Below, one piece after another: positions 5,547 through 12,311 of a stretch of DNA of 12,311 bases. How positions within the stretch are numbered: the stretch's first letter is position 1; each line of letters starts with the position of its first letter. The stretch is from WJKP01 sp964531215 (GTDB lineage: Bacteria > Patescibacteriota > Patescibacteriia > CAIXNZ01). The DNA is taken from assembly GCA_964531215.1 (NCBI GenBank), contig CAZHFK010000032.1:1-12311 (forward strand). The letters run 5' to 3'. Both the position numbers and the translations under genes were made by a program. The notes below the pieces were generated by a model. It saw only the letters and a program-made list of their open reading frames with translations, was not told the origin of the DNA and did not search any database.

Positions 5547-6926
5547 TTAATAAATTCGATTAAGCTGCAAAACAGCTGTTCTGATAATTTCTCTGGTTGG
5601 CGCTACTCCGGTCAGGTTTTCTTTGATCATGGTTTTGAATATTTCTTCTGCTTGTAGCGGATTATTGCCTTTATACCAGCTTTGAGCAGTTAAAATTTGA
5701 TTGACAAAAGCGCTTAATTCCACGTCTTCACTTTGTTCTTTAATTAATGATTTTAAAGCGCAAGGCTTATTGGCTTTATCCAAGTATTTTTTGTTTTGCT
5801 CAGCCTGAGTAGACATAAATAAAATAAAATCCCAGGCTTCATCAATATGTTCGCTTTTATTGGAAACCGTTTCTACCCAATAATTGGCATGGTTTATGCG
5901 ATTAGCGGTTTGTTCGCTGATTTGAGGCATAGCTGAAACCTCAAAATTTAGCTGAGGGGACTGGGCTTTGATTGTGGCTAAATCATAAGCATAGCCAAAA
6001 TAAAAAGCTACTTTGCCGGTCATAAATTCTTGTAACGAATTGTCCATATTGCTGTTCCAAGTATAAACTTGTTTGGCAGGGGAAGCAAAACTGTTATAAA
6101 AATTTAAAGCCTGGCGAGCCGGGTTAATTGATAATCCTTCGGGTGTATCGTCAAAAGCTATTCTGCCTCTTTCATCAAACATTTGAGCTCCGTTTTGCAG
6201 CATTAATAAAGATAAAATATCAGGTGAACGGTTAACATTATCAGCCGTGCCAATAGCTGCTCCGGCAATCAGAATATCACCTTGCGGGTTTTGTCTGGTT
6301 ATTTTGACAACTTGATCCTGAAAATCGTTCCAAGTTTTGGGCGGGCTGACAATGCCGGCATTATTTAATAAATCACGGTTTGAATAAAGCGCCATAGTAT
6401 CAATGCTTAAAGGCAACCCGTAAATTTGATTATTTATATATTGGTTTTGGTACACTACATCCGGATAAAGTGTTCGTAAGTCCTTAAGATTTAAAGTGTT
6501 TTTAGTTCTTTTTTCAGTAAAGGCTTCTTCTTTAATTGTCCCCCTGATAACCATGCGGGAAGTAGTGATTTGTGAAGGTAATGGCTGTATTTTATCCAAA
6601 TAATCTTTCATCCAGGTCGTATGGATGGAAAAAATATCAGGTCCGCGATCAACAGCTAAAGCATTTAATAATTCATATTCAAATTCTTCATAAGTCAGAT
6701 TCCGGTAATTGATTTTTACGTGAGGATTTTTTTGCTGATAGGCAGAAATTAAAGGATCAATGTTGGATTTGCCTTCCCAGACTTTCCAATAATTTAAAGT
6801 AATGGATTTTGGTTTGCCTTCAATTAAACCGCCAGGAGGCCCGCCGCATTTAAGCCCGGTGGTAATTACAAAAACTAAAATCAGACTAAAAACTACTAAT
6901 TTTTTATGGTTGATTAATTTAAGCAT
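5547..6926 (-). CDS. Extracellular solute-binding protein, family 1 (ABC-type, sugar-binding-like)
   Basis: This 459-residue protein matches the MalE/UgpB type of periplasmic or lipid-anchored binding protein in length and layout. A hydrophobic leader (about 8-24) is followed by C27. The lobe 1 pattern is YWKVWEG, then PLISAYQQKNPHVKINY, then GPDIFSIHTTWM; next come IYGLPLSIDTMALYSN and TWNDFQDQV; late in the protein are FMTGKVAFYFGYAYD and the closing EAWDFILFMS region. The ligand cannot be read from the sequence; sugars are the usual guess for this family. The lipobox is atypical (G-L-K before C27, with Lys at -1), so lipid anchoring is uncertain. No permease or ATPase gene is nearby. It starts 3 bases after galU and runs into the pilin array, so it shares that transcript. 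Confidence 0.88.
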   Translation of the reverse strand: MLKLINHKKLVVFSLILVFVITTGLKCGGPPGGLIEGKPKSITLNYWKVWEGKSNIDPLISAYQQKNPHVKINYRNLTYEEFEYELLNALAVDRGPDIFSIHTTWMKDYLDKIQPLPSQITTSRMVIRGTIKEEAFTEKRTKNTLNLKDLRTLYPDVVYQNQYINNQIYGLPLSIDTMALYSNRDLLNNAGIVSPPKTWNDFQDQVVKITRQNPQGDILIAGAAIGTADNVNRSPDILSLLMLQNGAQMFDERGRIAFDDTPEGLSINPARQALNFYNSFASPAKQVYTWNSNMDNSLQEFMTGKVAFYFGYAYDLATIKAQSPQLNFEVSAMPQISEQTANRINHANYWVETVSNKSEHIDEAWDFILFMSTQAEQNKKYLDKANKPCALKSLIKEQSEDVELSAFVNQILTAQSWYKGNNPLQAEEIFKTMIKENLTGVAPTREIIRTAVLQLNRIY

Positions 6927-6929
6927 ATT

Positions 6930-7802
6930 TTATTTTTTTAGACTATTTAGATATTTTTTTAGCTCCTTTTGGGTTTCTCGGTGCTTTAGCGCAAAATCTA
7001 GATTAGCTTTTAGCCAGCCAATTTTTGAGCCGGTGTCGTAATAATCGCCTTGGACCAAGGCAGCGTAAATGGCGCGTTTTTGAGAAAGGTTAAAGATCGC
7101 ATCAACCAGCCAAAGCTCATTGTCTTTGCCAACTTTAGTTTTTTCCAAAGAATCAAAAATATCAGGAGTCAAAATATAAGCGCCAATCGTGCCGATCTTG
7201 CTGGGTGCTTTTTTCGGACCGGGTTTTTCAACTATTTTTTTGATTTGGTAAATATTTTTTTCTACTTCCAGGCCATCTATTACGCCGTGTTTTTTAGTAC
7301 CCTGGGAATCAATGCTTATTGCGGTTAAAATAGGATCTTGATATTTATTATAAACATTAATTAATTGTTTAAGACGCGGCAAGCCTTGGTGGTTGATAAA
7401 AAGATCGTCTCCCCAAATTACCGCAAAGGGTTCATTTCCGATTATTTTTTTGGCATTTAAAACAGGCGTACCGTTGCCATAAGGACCTTTTTGCCTGATA
7501 TAAATAAAATTAGCCATTGAAGCAATTTTTTTTATTTCCTGTCGCAAGTTATTTTTATCTTGATTTTTTAGCCAGTTTTGTAACTCATAATTAAAATCAA
7601 AATGATCTTCAATTGCTCGTTTGGCCGGGCCAGTGACTAAGATAATATCTTCAATCCCTGAAGCAACAGCTTCTTCAACAATGTATTGAATTACCGGCTT
7701 GTCAATGATTGGCAGCATTTCTTTGGGCATGGCTTTGGTTGCAGGTAGAAAACGAGTACCAAAGCCAGCTACAGGAATTACCGCTTTTTTTATTTTTACC
7801 AT
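6930..7802 (-). CDS. galU: UTP--glucose-1-phosphate uridylyltransferase
   Basis: This enzyme joins UTP and glucose-1-phosphate to give UDP-glucose and pyrophosphate in the cytoplasm, supplying surface glycan synthesis. The 290-residue length is normal for bacterial GalU. Visible marks are the nucleotide-binding AVIPVAGFGTRFLPATKA (8-25) followed by PKEMLPIIDKPVIQY, the metal-binding GDD in FAVIWGDDLF (about 126-135), EKPGPKKAPSKIGTIGAYIL in the sugar-binding half, and YDTGSKIGWLKA near the C-terminus. The ATG at 7802 precedes the conserved VKIKKAVIP start directly. A good promoter lies 26 bases upstream, and the solute-binding protein gene follows after 3 bases, so galU leads the transcript that runs into the pilins. 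Confidence 0.95.
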   Translation of the reverse strand: MVKIKKAVIPVAGFGTRFLPATKAMPKEMLPIIDKPVIQYIVEEAVASGIEDIILVTGPAKRAIEDHFDFNYELQNWLKNQDKNNLRQEIKKIASMANFIYIRQKGPYGNGTPVLNAKKIIGNEPFAVIWGDDLFINHQGLPRLKQLINVYNKYQDPILTAISIDSQGTKKHGVIDGLEVEKNIYQIKKIVEKPGPKKAPSKIGTIGAYILTPDIFDSLEKTKVGKDNELWLVDAIFNLSQKRAIYAALVQGDYYDTGSKIGWLKANLDFALKHRETQKELKKYLNSLKK

Positions 7803-7827
7803 AATTAATTAAAGTTTTATATTATAA

Positions 7828-7855
7828 ATTATAACATAAAAGCTTTTTTTGATAA
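7828..7855 (-). promoter_or_regulatory. Promoter of galU and the downstream pilin unit
   Basis: The minus strand reads TTATCA (7855-7850; four of six -35 positions), 16 bases, then TATAAT (7833-7828) preceded by TG at the extended -10 position (7836-7835). A start near 7821 gives a leader of about 20 bases with no Shine-Dalgarno site. A second TATAAT lies at 7826-7821. Confidence 0.7.
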
Positions 7856-8130
7856 AATAATTATTTATAAAAATTACTATGGAAGCAATATCTTTTTGTA
7901 GATAATCAATAAAAAAATCGGGGGATAATAACGGCAATATTTAAAACAGTAAGTTTTGATATGTAAATAATTTTTTTTGTAATAAAAAAAGAAGCAAAAA
8001 ACAGCTGGACTTGTGCTATGTTTGTTATTTTGAACAAATGGCGTGATTTTCTGGGATCAGAAGTACAAGAAGATTTTTCGTGGGGAGCTGAAGCGAAGGC
8101 GTTATGAAAAATAAGTTATTTCATAATTTA
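7856..8130. other. Intergenic stretch with a plus-strand micro-ORF, otherwise unassigned
   Basis: This is the rest of the 328-base gap between the amidase and galU. Most of it is A/T-rich with no recognisable gene. From about 8001 to 8101 it becomes less A/T-rich and contains a plus-strand ATG frame at 8018-8107 encoding 29 residues (including NKWRDFLGSEVQEDF, ending in AEAKAL), in a frame open back to 7967. Codon choice looks gene-like, but no Shine-Dalgarno site or promoter is clear and I recognise no family. It could be a small protein, the remnant of a gene, or chance. A weak 8 bp hairpin (TTATGAAA at 8102-8109, TTTCATAA at 8119-8126) overlaps its stop. No typical terminator for the amidase gene is seen. 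Confidence 0.3.
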
Positions 8131-10455
8131 TTAATCAACTCGAGTATAAGTTAAAAATTCACTTTTGCCGTTAATTTTGATTTCTTGATCATTGTCAAAT
8201 AATTTATAAATATGAGGATAAGTATTGGCTTTCCGGTAAGGTTTTAAATAAAATTCAAAAGTAATAGATTCCCCGACTTTAACAGATTGGCTGCTTGTTT
8301 CAATGGTTTTATTATCTTGCCAAGACCAGTCTCTGAACCAGGAATTGGTATAGTCAATATCATAGCTTTTCAAAACCGGTTTTGCCCAATCTTTACTGCC
8401 TGTATTGGTAAAAGTCATTTTAACTTTGGGTCGCCAAGCATTTAAGACAGCAACCGGTAAAGTATTATCAGTTAAGTCAGCCAAATAAGGGGATGTGACT
8501 TCAATGGTTTTATCAAATTGGCTTAAAATTTTATCTTGATTATAAAGAGTCAAAGTATGAGGGAATGAAGCAACCAAATAAGGAGATTTGATTTTGAATT
8601 CAAAAGTCGCAACCGAACCCGGCGCAATACTCGTTTCATTCGGCGGGATTTCTGCGTATTCACTATACCAGGAATTATTACGAAAAGGAGAAATATGCTC
8701 TTTTTCATAAATAATATGTAATTTTAAATTGTCTTGTTGTAAAGTTTGATTGCCTGTGTTTTTAAACTGGATAATAACCGGTTGTAGTGTCTCAGCCGGC
8801 ATTTGCGTCGGGAAATTTGATTGAAGCAAAGCAGTAGAATAAGTCGGCATTAAATTTTTAGAATCAGTATTTTGCGCTTGGCAGGAAGTGCAAGGTAAAC
8901 GGGTGATAGTAATGGAAAAATCAGAATCAGGGAAATAACCTTTATTTTGCCAAGCTAAAGTAAAATCATTAGTAACTGTTTTTTTGCTGATAGGTGGAGA
9001 AAGTGTTAGTTTGAAATGTCCGGTTTCGCCCGGGTAAACATTGCCTTCAATTAATTTATAGTTGACCAGTTCTTGGGGTTGGTATTTTTTGTTTAAAGCA
9101 ATATTGACTGAGCCGATTTGGGCCAGTTTGTTTTTGATATCACTTTTGGCAATAAATAATCCGGCATCCTGGTAGCCACGCCAAACTGCTTGGCCAGTAT
9201 TTTTAAATTCAATAATTACATTTTTGGTTTTGGTTTCTTCAATGCTGATATTTTTAGCACTTTGCCTGACAAACTGGGCCGAAGTAGGTAATGGTTTTTT
9301 GTATCCTCCCAAGTCTTGTAAAAGATTATAAGCCAGCTGTCTGGTTTGCGGTAATTGATTATAGATCAAATCCCCCGGACAGGAAGTATGGCCAACATCT
9401 GAATGACCAATTATATTGGGTAGCATTTCGCCGTGGAATTCTGATTGGCCCAAAGGATCAATATTGAATTCTCTTGATTTAACGGCAATTAATTTATTAA
9501 GCGCTTGCTTTGAGGCAGGAGTTAGCTTATCAGGCGTGTTACAATTAGAACCGGTTCTGGAACTTTGGGCTGTTTGGTAACAGCCCAAAATAGCAATGCC
9601 AACAGTGTTGCGGTTACGCATATAAGCATGACCAGCCACTACTCCGTCACCGCCGATTCGGCCTTCATAAATATTGCCTTGTGAATCAATTAAATAATTA
9701 TAACCAATATCACCCCATTCGCGGGAAACAGCATGATAATAATGAATTGCGCGAATAGTGGCCATAGGATCAATATTGGCGTTTTCACCGGCTGTATGAT
9801 GGATAATAAATTTCTCCGGTTTATAATATTCTTGTTCCCATAAATTACTGCCTTCTTCATCAAATTTATAATTTTCATTGGCGCCCCATTGTTTACGGCT
9901 AATAATATTTAAATCATCCGACTGGCTGCTGATTTGAAAAGTTTTTTGCGGGCCATTGCTTGTATTCAAGTAAATAAATTCCAGACTTTTAATTGTTTTT
10001 TTATCCGCATGAGGATCAAAAACTATTTTATACTGAAAAGTGTCGGTTAATTTGGTCGGAATCATTTGGCTGGAAATTTGAGCCTTGCCATTATCTTTGC
10101 CATTATAATCATCATCTAGCCTAATTTTTAGCCAATCAGACCAGGTTTCGTTTAAAAATTTAACATAAATATTAAAATCTTGTTCCAGTTCAGCATTATC
10201 TGCTTGCCATTGGACAAATAAAGCATTAAATCCAAAATCTGTTCTTAAAATAGGGGAAATTGTTTCATTTGGGCTAAGCTTAGCACTGGAAATAAAAAAG
10301 GAACCGCGTTGATCGGGTTCTTCAATAACAATCCTGCCTTCTTTTATGTCAGTTGAGACTGGGTTTGCGCTAACTATAGCCAAAATAAAGGAAAGAGAGC
10401 AAAGCAAGACAAAAATTAAGACAAATTTGGTTTTTATTTGTATTTTGGCTGACAT
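8131..10455 (-). CDS. Secreted N-acetylmuramoyl-L-alanine amidase (PGRP/Amidase_2) with three Ig-like modules
   Basis: This 774-residue protein would cleave the bond between N-acetylmuramate and L-Ala in peptidoglycan, outside the membrane. A signal peptide (about 1-30, VSA before NP) is followed by an unassigned beta-rich region (about 32-182) and the amidase domain (about 185-382). RKQWGA, FIIHHTAG (His 219/220), DIGYNYLIDSQGNIYEGR and GHSDVGHTSCPG (His351 and Cys359, eight apart as in PGRP zinc sites) mark it as intact and probably catalytic. Three C-terminal modules start near 390, 540 and 660; each has a KNTG or TNTG turn (418, 565, 683), as in NBR1-type or related Ig-like domains. A TTG at 10479 would add eight residues; the ATG at 10455 gives a cleaner signal peptide. 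Neither start has a Shine-Dalgarno site. It has its own promoter and stands alone. Confidence 0.9.
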   Translation of the reverse strand: MSAKIQIKTKFVLIFVLLCSLSFILAIVSANPVSTDIKEGRIVIEEPDQRGSFFISSAKLSPNETISPILRTDFGFNALFVQWQADNAELEQDFNIYVKFLNETWSDWLKIRLDDDYNGKDNGKAQISSQMIPTKLTDTFQYKIVFDPHADKKTIKSLEFIYLNTSNGPQKTFQISSQSDDLNIISRKQWGANENYKFDEEGSNLWEQEYYKPEKFIIHHTAGENANIDPMATIRAIHYYHAVSREWGDIGYNYLIDSQGNIYEGRIGGDGVVAGHAYMRNRNTVGIAILGCYQTAQSSRTGSNCNTPDKLTPASKQALNKLIAVKSREFNIDPLGQSEFHGEMLPNIIGHSDVGHTSCPGDLIYNQLPQTRQLAYNLLQDLGGYKKPLPTSAQFVRQSAKNISIEETKTKNVIIEFKNTGQAVWRGYQDAGLFIAKSDIKNKLAQIGSVNIALNKKYQPQELVNYKLIEGNVYPGETGHFKLTLSPPISKKTVTNDFTLAWQNKGYFPDSDFSITITRLPCTSCQAQNTDSKNLMPTYSTALLQSNFPTQMPAETLQPVIIQFKNTGNQTLQQDNLKLHIIYEKEHISPFRNNSWYSEYAEIPPNETSIAPGSVATFEFKIKSPYLVASFPHTLTLYNQDKILSQFDKTIEVTSPYLADLTDNTLPVAVLNAWRPKVKMTFTNTGSKDWAKPVLKSYDIDYTNSWFRDWSWQDNKTIETSSQSVKVGESITFEFYLKPYRKANTYPHIYKLFDNDQEIKINGKSEFLTYTRVD

Positions 10456-10521
10456 TTTTTTGTTTTTATTTTTTAGCAATGAAATAGCTTTTTTAAGGCT
10501 AAAATCAGCTTTTCTATTGTC

Positions 10522-10550
10522 ATTATAGCATAATTGGACGGCTTTGTAAA
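10522..10550 (-). promoter_or_regulatory. Promoter of the amidase gene
   Basis: The minus strand has TTTACA (10550-10545; five of six -35 positions), a 17-base spacer, and a consensus TATAAT (10527-10522) with TG at the extended -10 position. This is the best promoter match in the window. A start near 10515 gives a leader of about 60 bases to the ATG at 10455. Confidence 0.8.
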
Positions 10551-10583
10551 GGGGAAAGGTTTGTTTTTAGGCTAATTTTAAAT

Positions 10584-10615
10584 AAAAAAACTCCAAGCTT
10601 AATTAAGATGAAGTT
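10584..10615 (-). terminator. Intrinsic terminator after the flippase gene
   Basis: In the minus strand AACTTCA and TGGAGTT pair over seven positions (one G-T), with a small internal loop and an upper CTT/AAG stem closed by AATT, and run into seven T residues. It lies 22 bases after the flippase stop and just before the amidase promoter, so it separates the two units. Confidence 0.8.
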
Positions 10616-10637
10616 ATTTTGAGGCATTAGTAAGAGG

Positions 10638-12077
10638 TTAATCATTTTTTAATTTTGTTTTTTTCAATTTAATTATTTCCAGAATAAATTCTTTGGAAAA
10701 ACCTTTAAAAAGGTATAAAGCTAGCAAATAAATGAGACTGGCCAAGATAATTAGTAAAATCACATTTTGGCCTTGTAATAAGTATAAAAATAAAGACATG
10801 ACCAAAGAAGCAGCAATAACTTTAATAAATATTTTAAATTTAGGGATATATTTAGTGGTTTTAGTGGTAACAATAAAATTAAATAAGAAAATTAAGGCTT
10901 CAGCTACGATTGTAAAGCCGGCAGCGCCAAGGTACCCGTATTTGGGAATAAAAATAAAATAACCGATTAAAGAAATAACAGCTACAAAAATATAAGCCCA
11001 AACCATTTGTCTTTGCTTATTAATTACTACAATTGAATAGCCGAATAAAGAATTAATAAAAATTATAGCCGTAGCAAAAATAATAATTTGTAAAACCAAA
11101 CCTGATTCAGCAAATTCAGGGCCGGCAATTAAAAGCATTAAATCTTTAGCTATAAATAATGTGCCAAAAATCATTGGCACCGCCATAATAACCAGAAAAT
11201 CAAAGGTTTTTTGAAAAATATCTTTGAATTTCTCCCAGTTTTTTTCAGCCCAGTATAAAGTCAGTATTGGGAAAATAATTCCCATGAACATGTAAACAAA
11301 ATTAGTCATTATTTCCAAAACACGATAGGGCGCACCATAAATACCCACTTCAGCCTGGGGACGGACTAAAGATAAAATTAAAGTATCAGCTTTAAAATAA
11401 ACCAAATTAAAAGCAATAGAAATAGCAATTGGCCAGGTTAACTTGAGTATTTTATGCCAAATAGCCCAGTCAAAACTAAATTTAATTTTAACAAATCTTA
11501 AAGCAAAAAAATAATTAAATAAAAAAGTAGTTAAACTGCCGAAAACTACTGCTGCCATAATCCACAGCAGGCCTTTGTCCAAATAAGCAAACGCAATAAC
11601 TAAAAGCAAAAGAATTAGTCGGCCGGCATTTTCACTGATGGTTACTTTATCCATGCGCAGTTCTTTTTGAAAAAGACCTATTAGTATTTGTGTTAAAGAA
11701 ACAAAAAAGAATGATAAGGTGGTGACTGCTACTCCCAATTTAACCAGGTTATCATAGGGGAAAAAAATAATAACCAAAGGCGCCAAGCCCAAAAAAATAA
11801 TCGCGGAAAAAAATCTTAAAGTAAAAACATTGTTAAAAATTTTTGTTTGTTCATATTTGGGATCAGCAATTAAACGGACAACTGTTAAAGCCAAGCCCAG
11901 ATCAACCAAAATACCGAAGAATTGTAAATAAGCCATAATAGTTGAGTATTGTCCAAAACCGATTTTACCTAAATAACGGGCCATGATTGAAATGGTAATC
12001 ACGCCAATAAAAATAGACAGCATTTTACCGCCAAACTGGATGATTGTATTTTGAGCGACTTTTTGAGTTAGAGACAC
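10638..12077 (-). CDS. Oligosaccharide flippase family protein (Wzx-like, MOP superfamily)
   Basis: This 479-residue membrane protein has a dozen or more hydrophobic helices along its whole length and a highly basic end (KLKKTKLKND). The N-terminal pattern (SLTQKVAQNTIIQFGGK, then ARYLGKIGFGQYSTIMAY and LVDLGLALTVVRLIA) is typical of Wzx/RfbX-type polysaccharide exporters, which move lipid-linked sugar units across the membrane. A lipid II flippase of the MurJ type is less likely because the N-terminal pattern is that of the Polysacc_synt family. The start is GTG at 12077; the first internal ATG would be at residue 19, inside the conserved N-terminus, so GTG is preferred. No Shine-Dalgarno site is seen. 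The gene ends at a clear terminator. No glycosyltransferase is in the window to tell which glycan is moved. Confidence 0.88.
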   Translation of the reverse strand: MSLTQKVAQNTIIQFGGKMLSIFIGVITISIMARYLGKIGFGQYSTIMAYLQFFGILVDLGLALTVVRLIADPKYEQTKIFNNVFTLRFFSAIIFLGLAPLVIIFFPYDNLVKLGVAVTTLSFFFVSLTQILIGLFQKELRMDKVTISENAGRLILLLLVIAFAYLDKGLLWIMAAVVFGSLTTFLFNYFFALRFVKIKFSFDWAIWHKILKLTWPIAISIAFNLVYFKADTLILSLVRPQAEVGIYGAPYRVLEIMTNFVYMFMGIIFPILTLYWAEKNWEKFKDIFQKTFDFLVIMAVPMIFGTLFIAKDLMLLIAGPEFAESGLVLQIIIFATAIIFINSLFGYSIVVINKQRQMVWAYIFVAVISLIGYFIFIPKYGYLGAAGFTIVAEALIFLFNFIVTTKTTKYIPKFKIFIKVIAASLVMSLFLYLLQGQNVILLIILASLIYLLALYLFKGFSKEFILEIIKLKKTKLKND

Positions 12078-12087
12078 GTTTTTAATG

Positions 12088-12118
12088 GGTTAAAGGTTAT
12101 AAGGATACCGGTTAAAGG
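12088..12118 (-). repeat. Direct repeat just upstream of the flippase start
   Basis: GGTTAAAGG occurs at 12088-12096 and again at 12110-12118 (plus strand), 22 bp apart, about two helical turns. The nearer copy is 10 bases from the GTG start. It could be an operator pair, or chance in a simple-sequence stretch. No convincing promoter is seen in 12078-12311; the best is an extended -10-like TGCTATCAT at 12217-12209 without a clear -35. Confidence 0.35.
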
Positions 12119-12311
12119 GTAATTTGGTTATTGGTGTTTTTTATCTATTAAAGATTTACCAAACTAGCTTTGCCCATTGTTCCAAAACCTTATTTTTTTA
12201 ATGATTTTATGATAGCAAATTTTTTATTTTTAATAAATGAAATTAATTTTTTAAGATTTAAAAAATTAAGGTATTAGAAAAAAGTAATATTTTCATTTTC
12301 ACCTAATATTA

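Noticed and set aside
6802..7328. Plus-strand open frames opposite the solute-binding protein start and galU (6802-7041, 7050-7328)
   Set aside because: galU and the solute-binding protein are secure on the other strand; the antisense translations are Phe-rich with no motif.
8102..8126. Inverted repeat TTATGAAA / TTTCATAA just after the amidase stop as a terminator
   Set aside because: The stem has a single G-C pair, and on the minus strand no T-run follows, so it does not meet the pattern of an intrinsic terminator.
9690..10962. Short open frames within the amidase and flippase genes (9690-9878, 10346-10528, 10732-10962)
   Set aside because: They lie in other frames of well-supported genes and have low-complexity Lys/Ile translations.

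Overview
The window reads as a piece of a low-GC Patescibacteria (Candidate Phyla Radiation) chromosome, probably Parcubacteria-like. The evidence is the long run of small two-helix pilin-like proteins of the type known as T4SS_pilin in that group, very short AT-rich intergenic gaps, near absence of Shine-Dalgarno sequences, and a multi-domain amidase with NBR1-type Ig modules. The standard bacterial code fits, since TGA is used as a stop. This placement is inferred from gene content and was not tested by phylogeny. All convincing genes lie on the minus strand, so the reading order is from high to low coordinates.

From the right: a Wzx/MOP-type flippase (10638-12077, GTG start) closes with a hairpin plus T-run terminator (10584-10615). 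A strong extended -10 promoter (10522-10550) then drives a secreted N-acetylmuramoyl-L-alanine amidase with three C-terminal Ig-like modules (8131-10455). A 328-base gap follows. It holds a good promoter for the next unit and one odd plus-strand micro-ORF. After it comes galU (6930-7802), followed 3 bases later by an extracellular solute-binding protein of the family 1 type (5547-6926), and 15 bases later by the first of nine consecutive pilin-like genes (called P1 to P9 here in transcription order; P1 = 4302-5531, P9 = 133-576). The run ends in a strong hairpin terminator at 64-88.

The pilin array is the notable part. Each protein has an N-terminal signal peptide, a first transmembrane helix ending in a GG pair (YGG in eight of nine), a short cytoplasmic loop of the form GG-N-DD-x-I-KK-x-KK, and a second helix. 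This is the VirB2/TrbC-like layout, which would put both ends outside the cell. After the second helix the proteins diverge. Five are short or carry a cysteine-free tail (P2, P4, P5, P7, P9). Three carry 50-60 residue tails with 8 or 10 cysteines (P3, P6, P8). P1 carries a tail of about 280 residues made of three modules of eight cysteines each. The array thus looks like a set of alternative or stoichiometrically different subunits displaying different disulfide-rich domains. P4 stands apart in expression signals: it has its own promoter, a leader hairpin, the only clear Shine-Dalgarno site, and an intergenic hairpin after it.

Together the genes are about the cell surface: sugar nucleotide supply (galU), glycan export (flippase), wall remodelling (amidase), substrate capture (solute-binding protein) and surface appendages (pilins). 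No secretion ATPase, channel protein, ABC permease, RNA gene, mobile element or CRISPR array is visible in the window.
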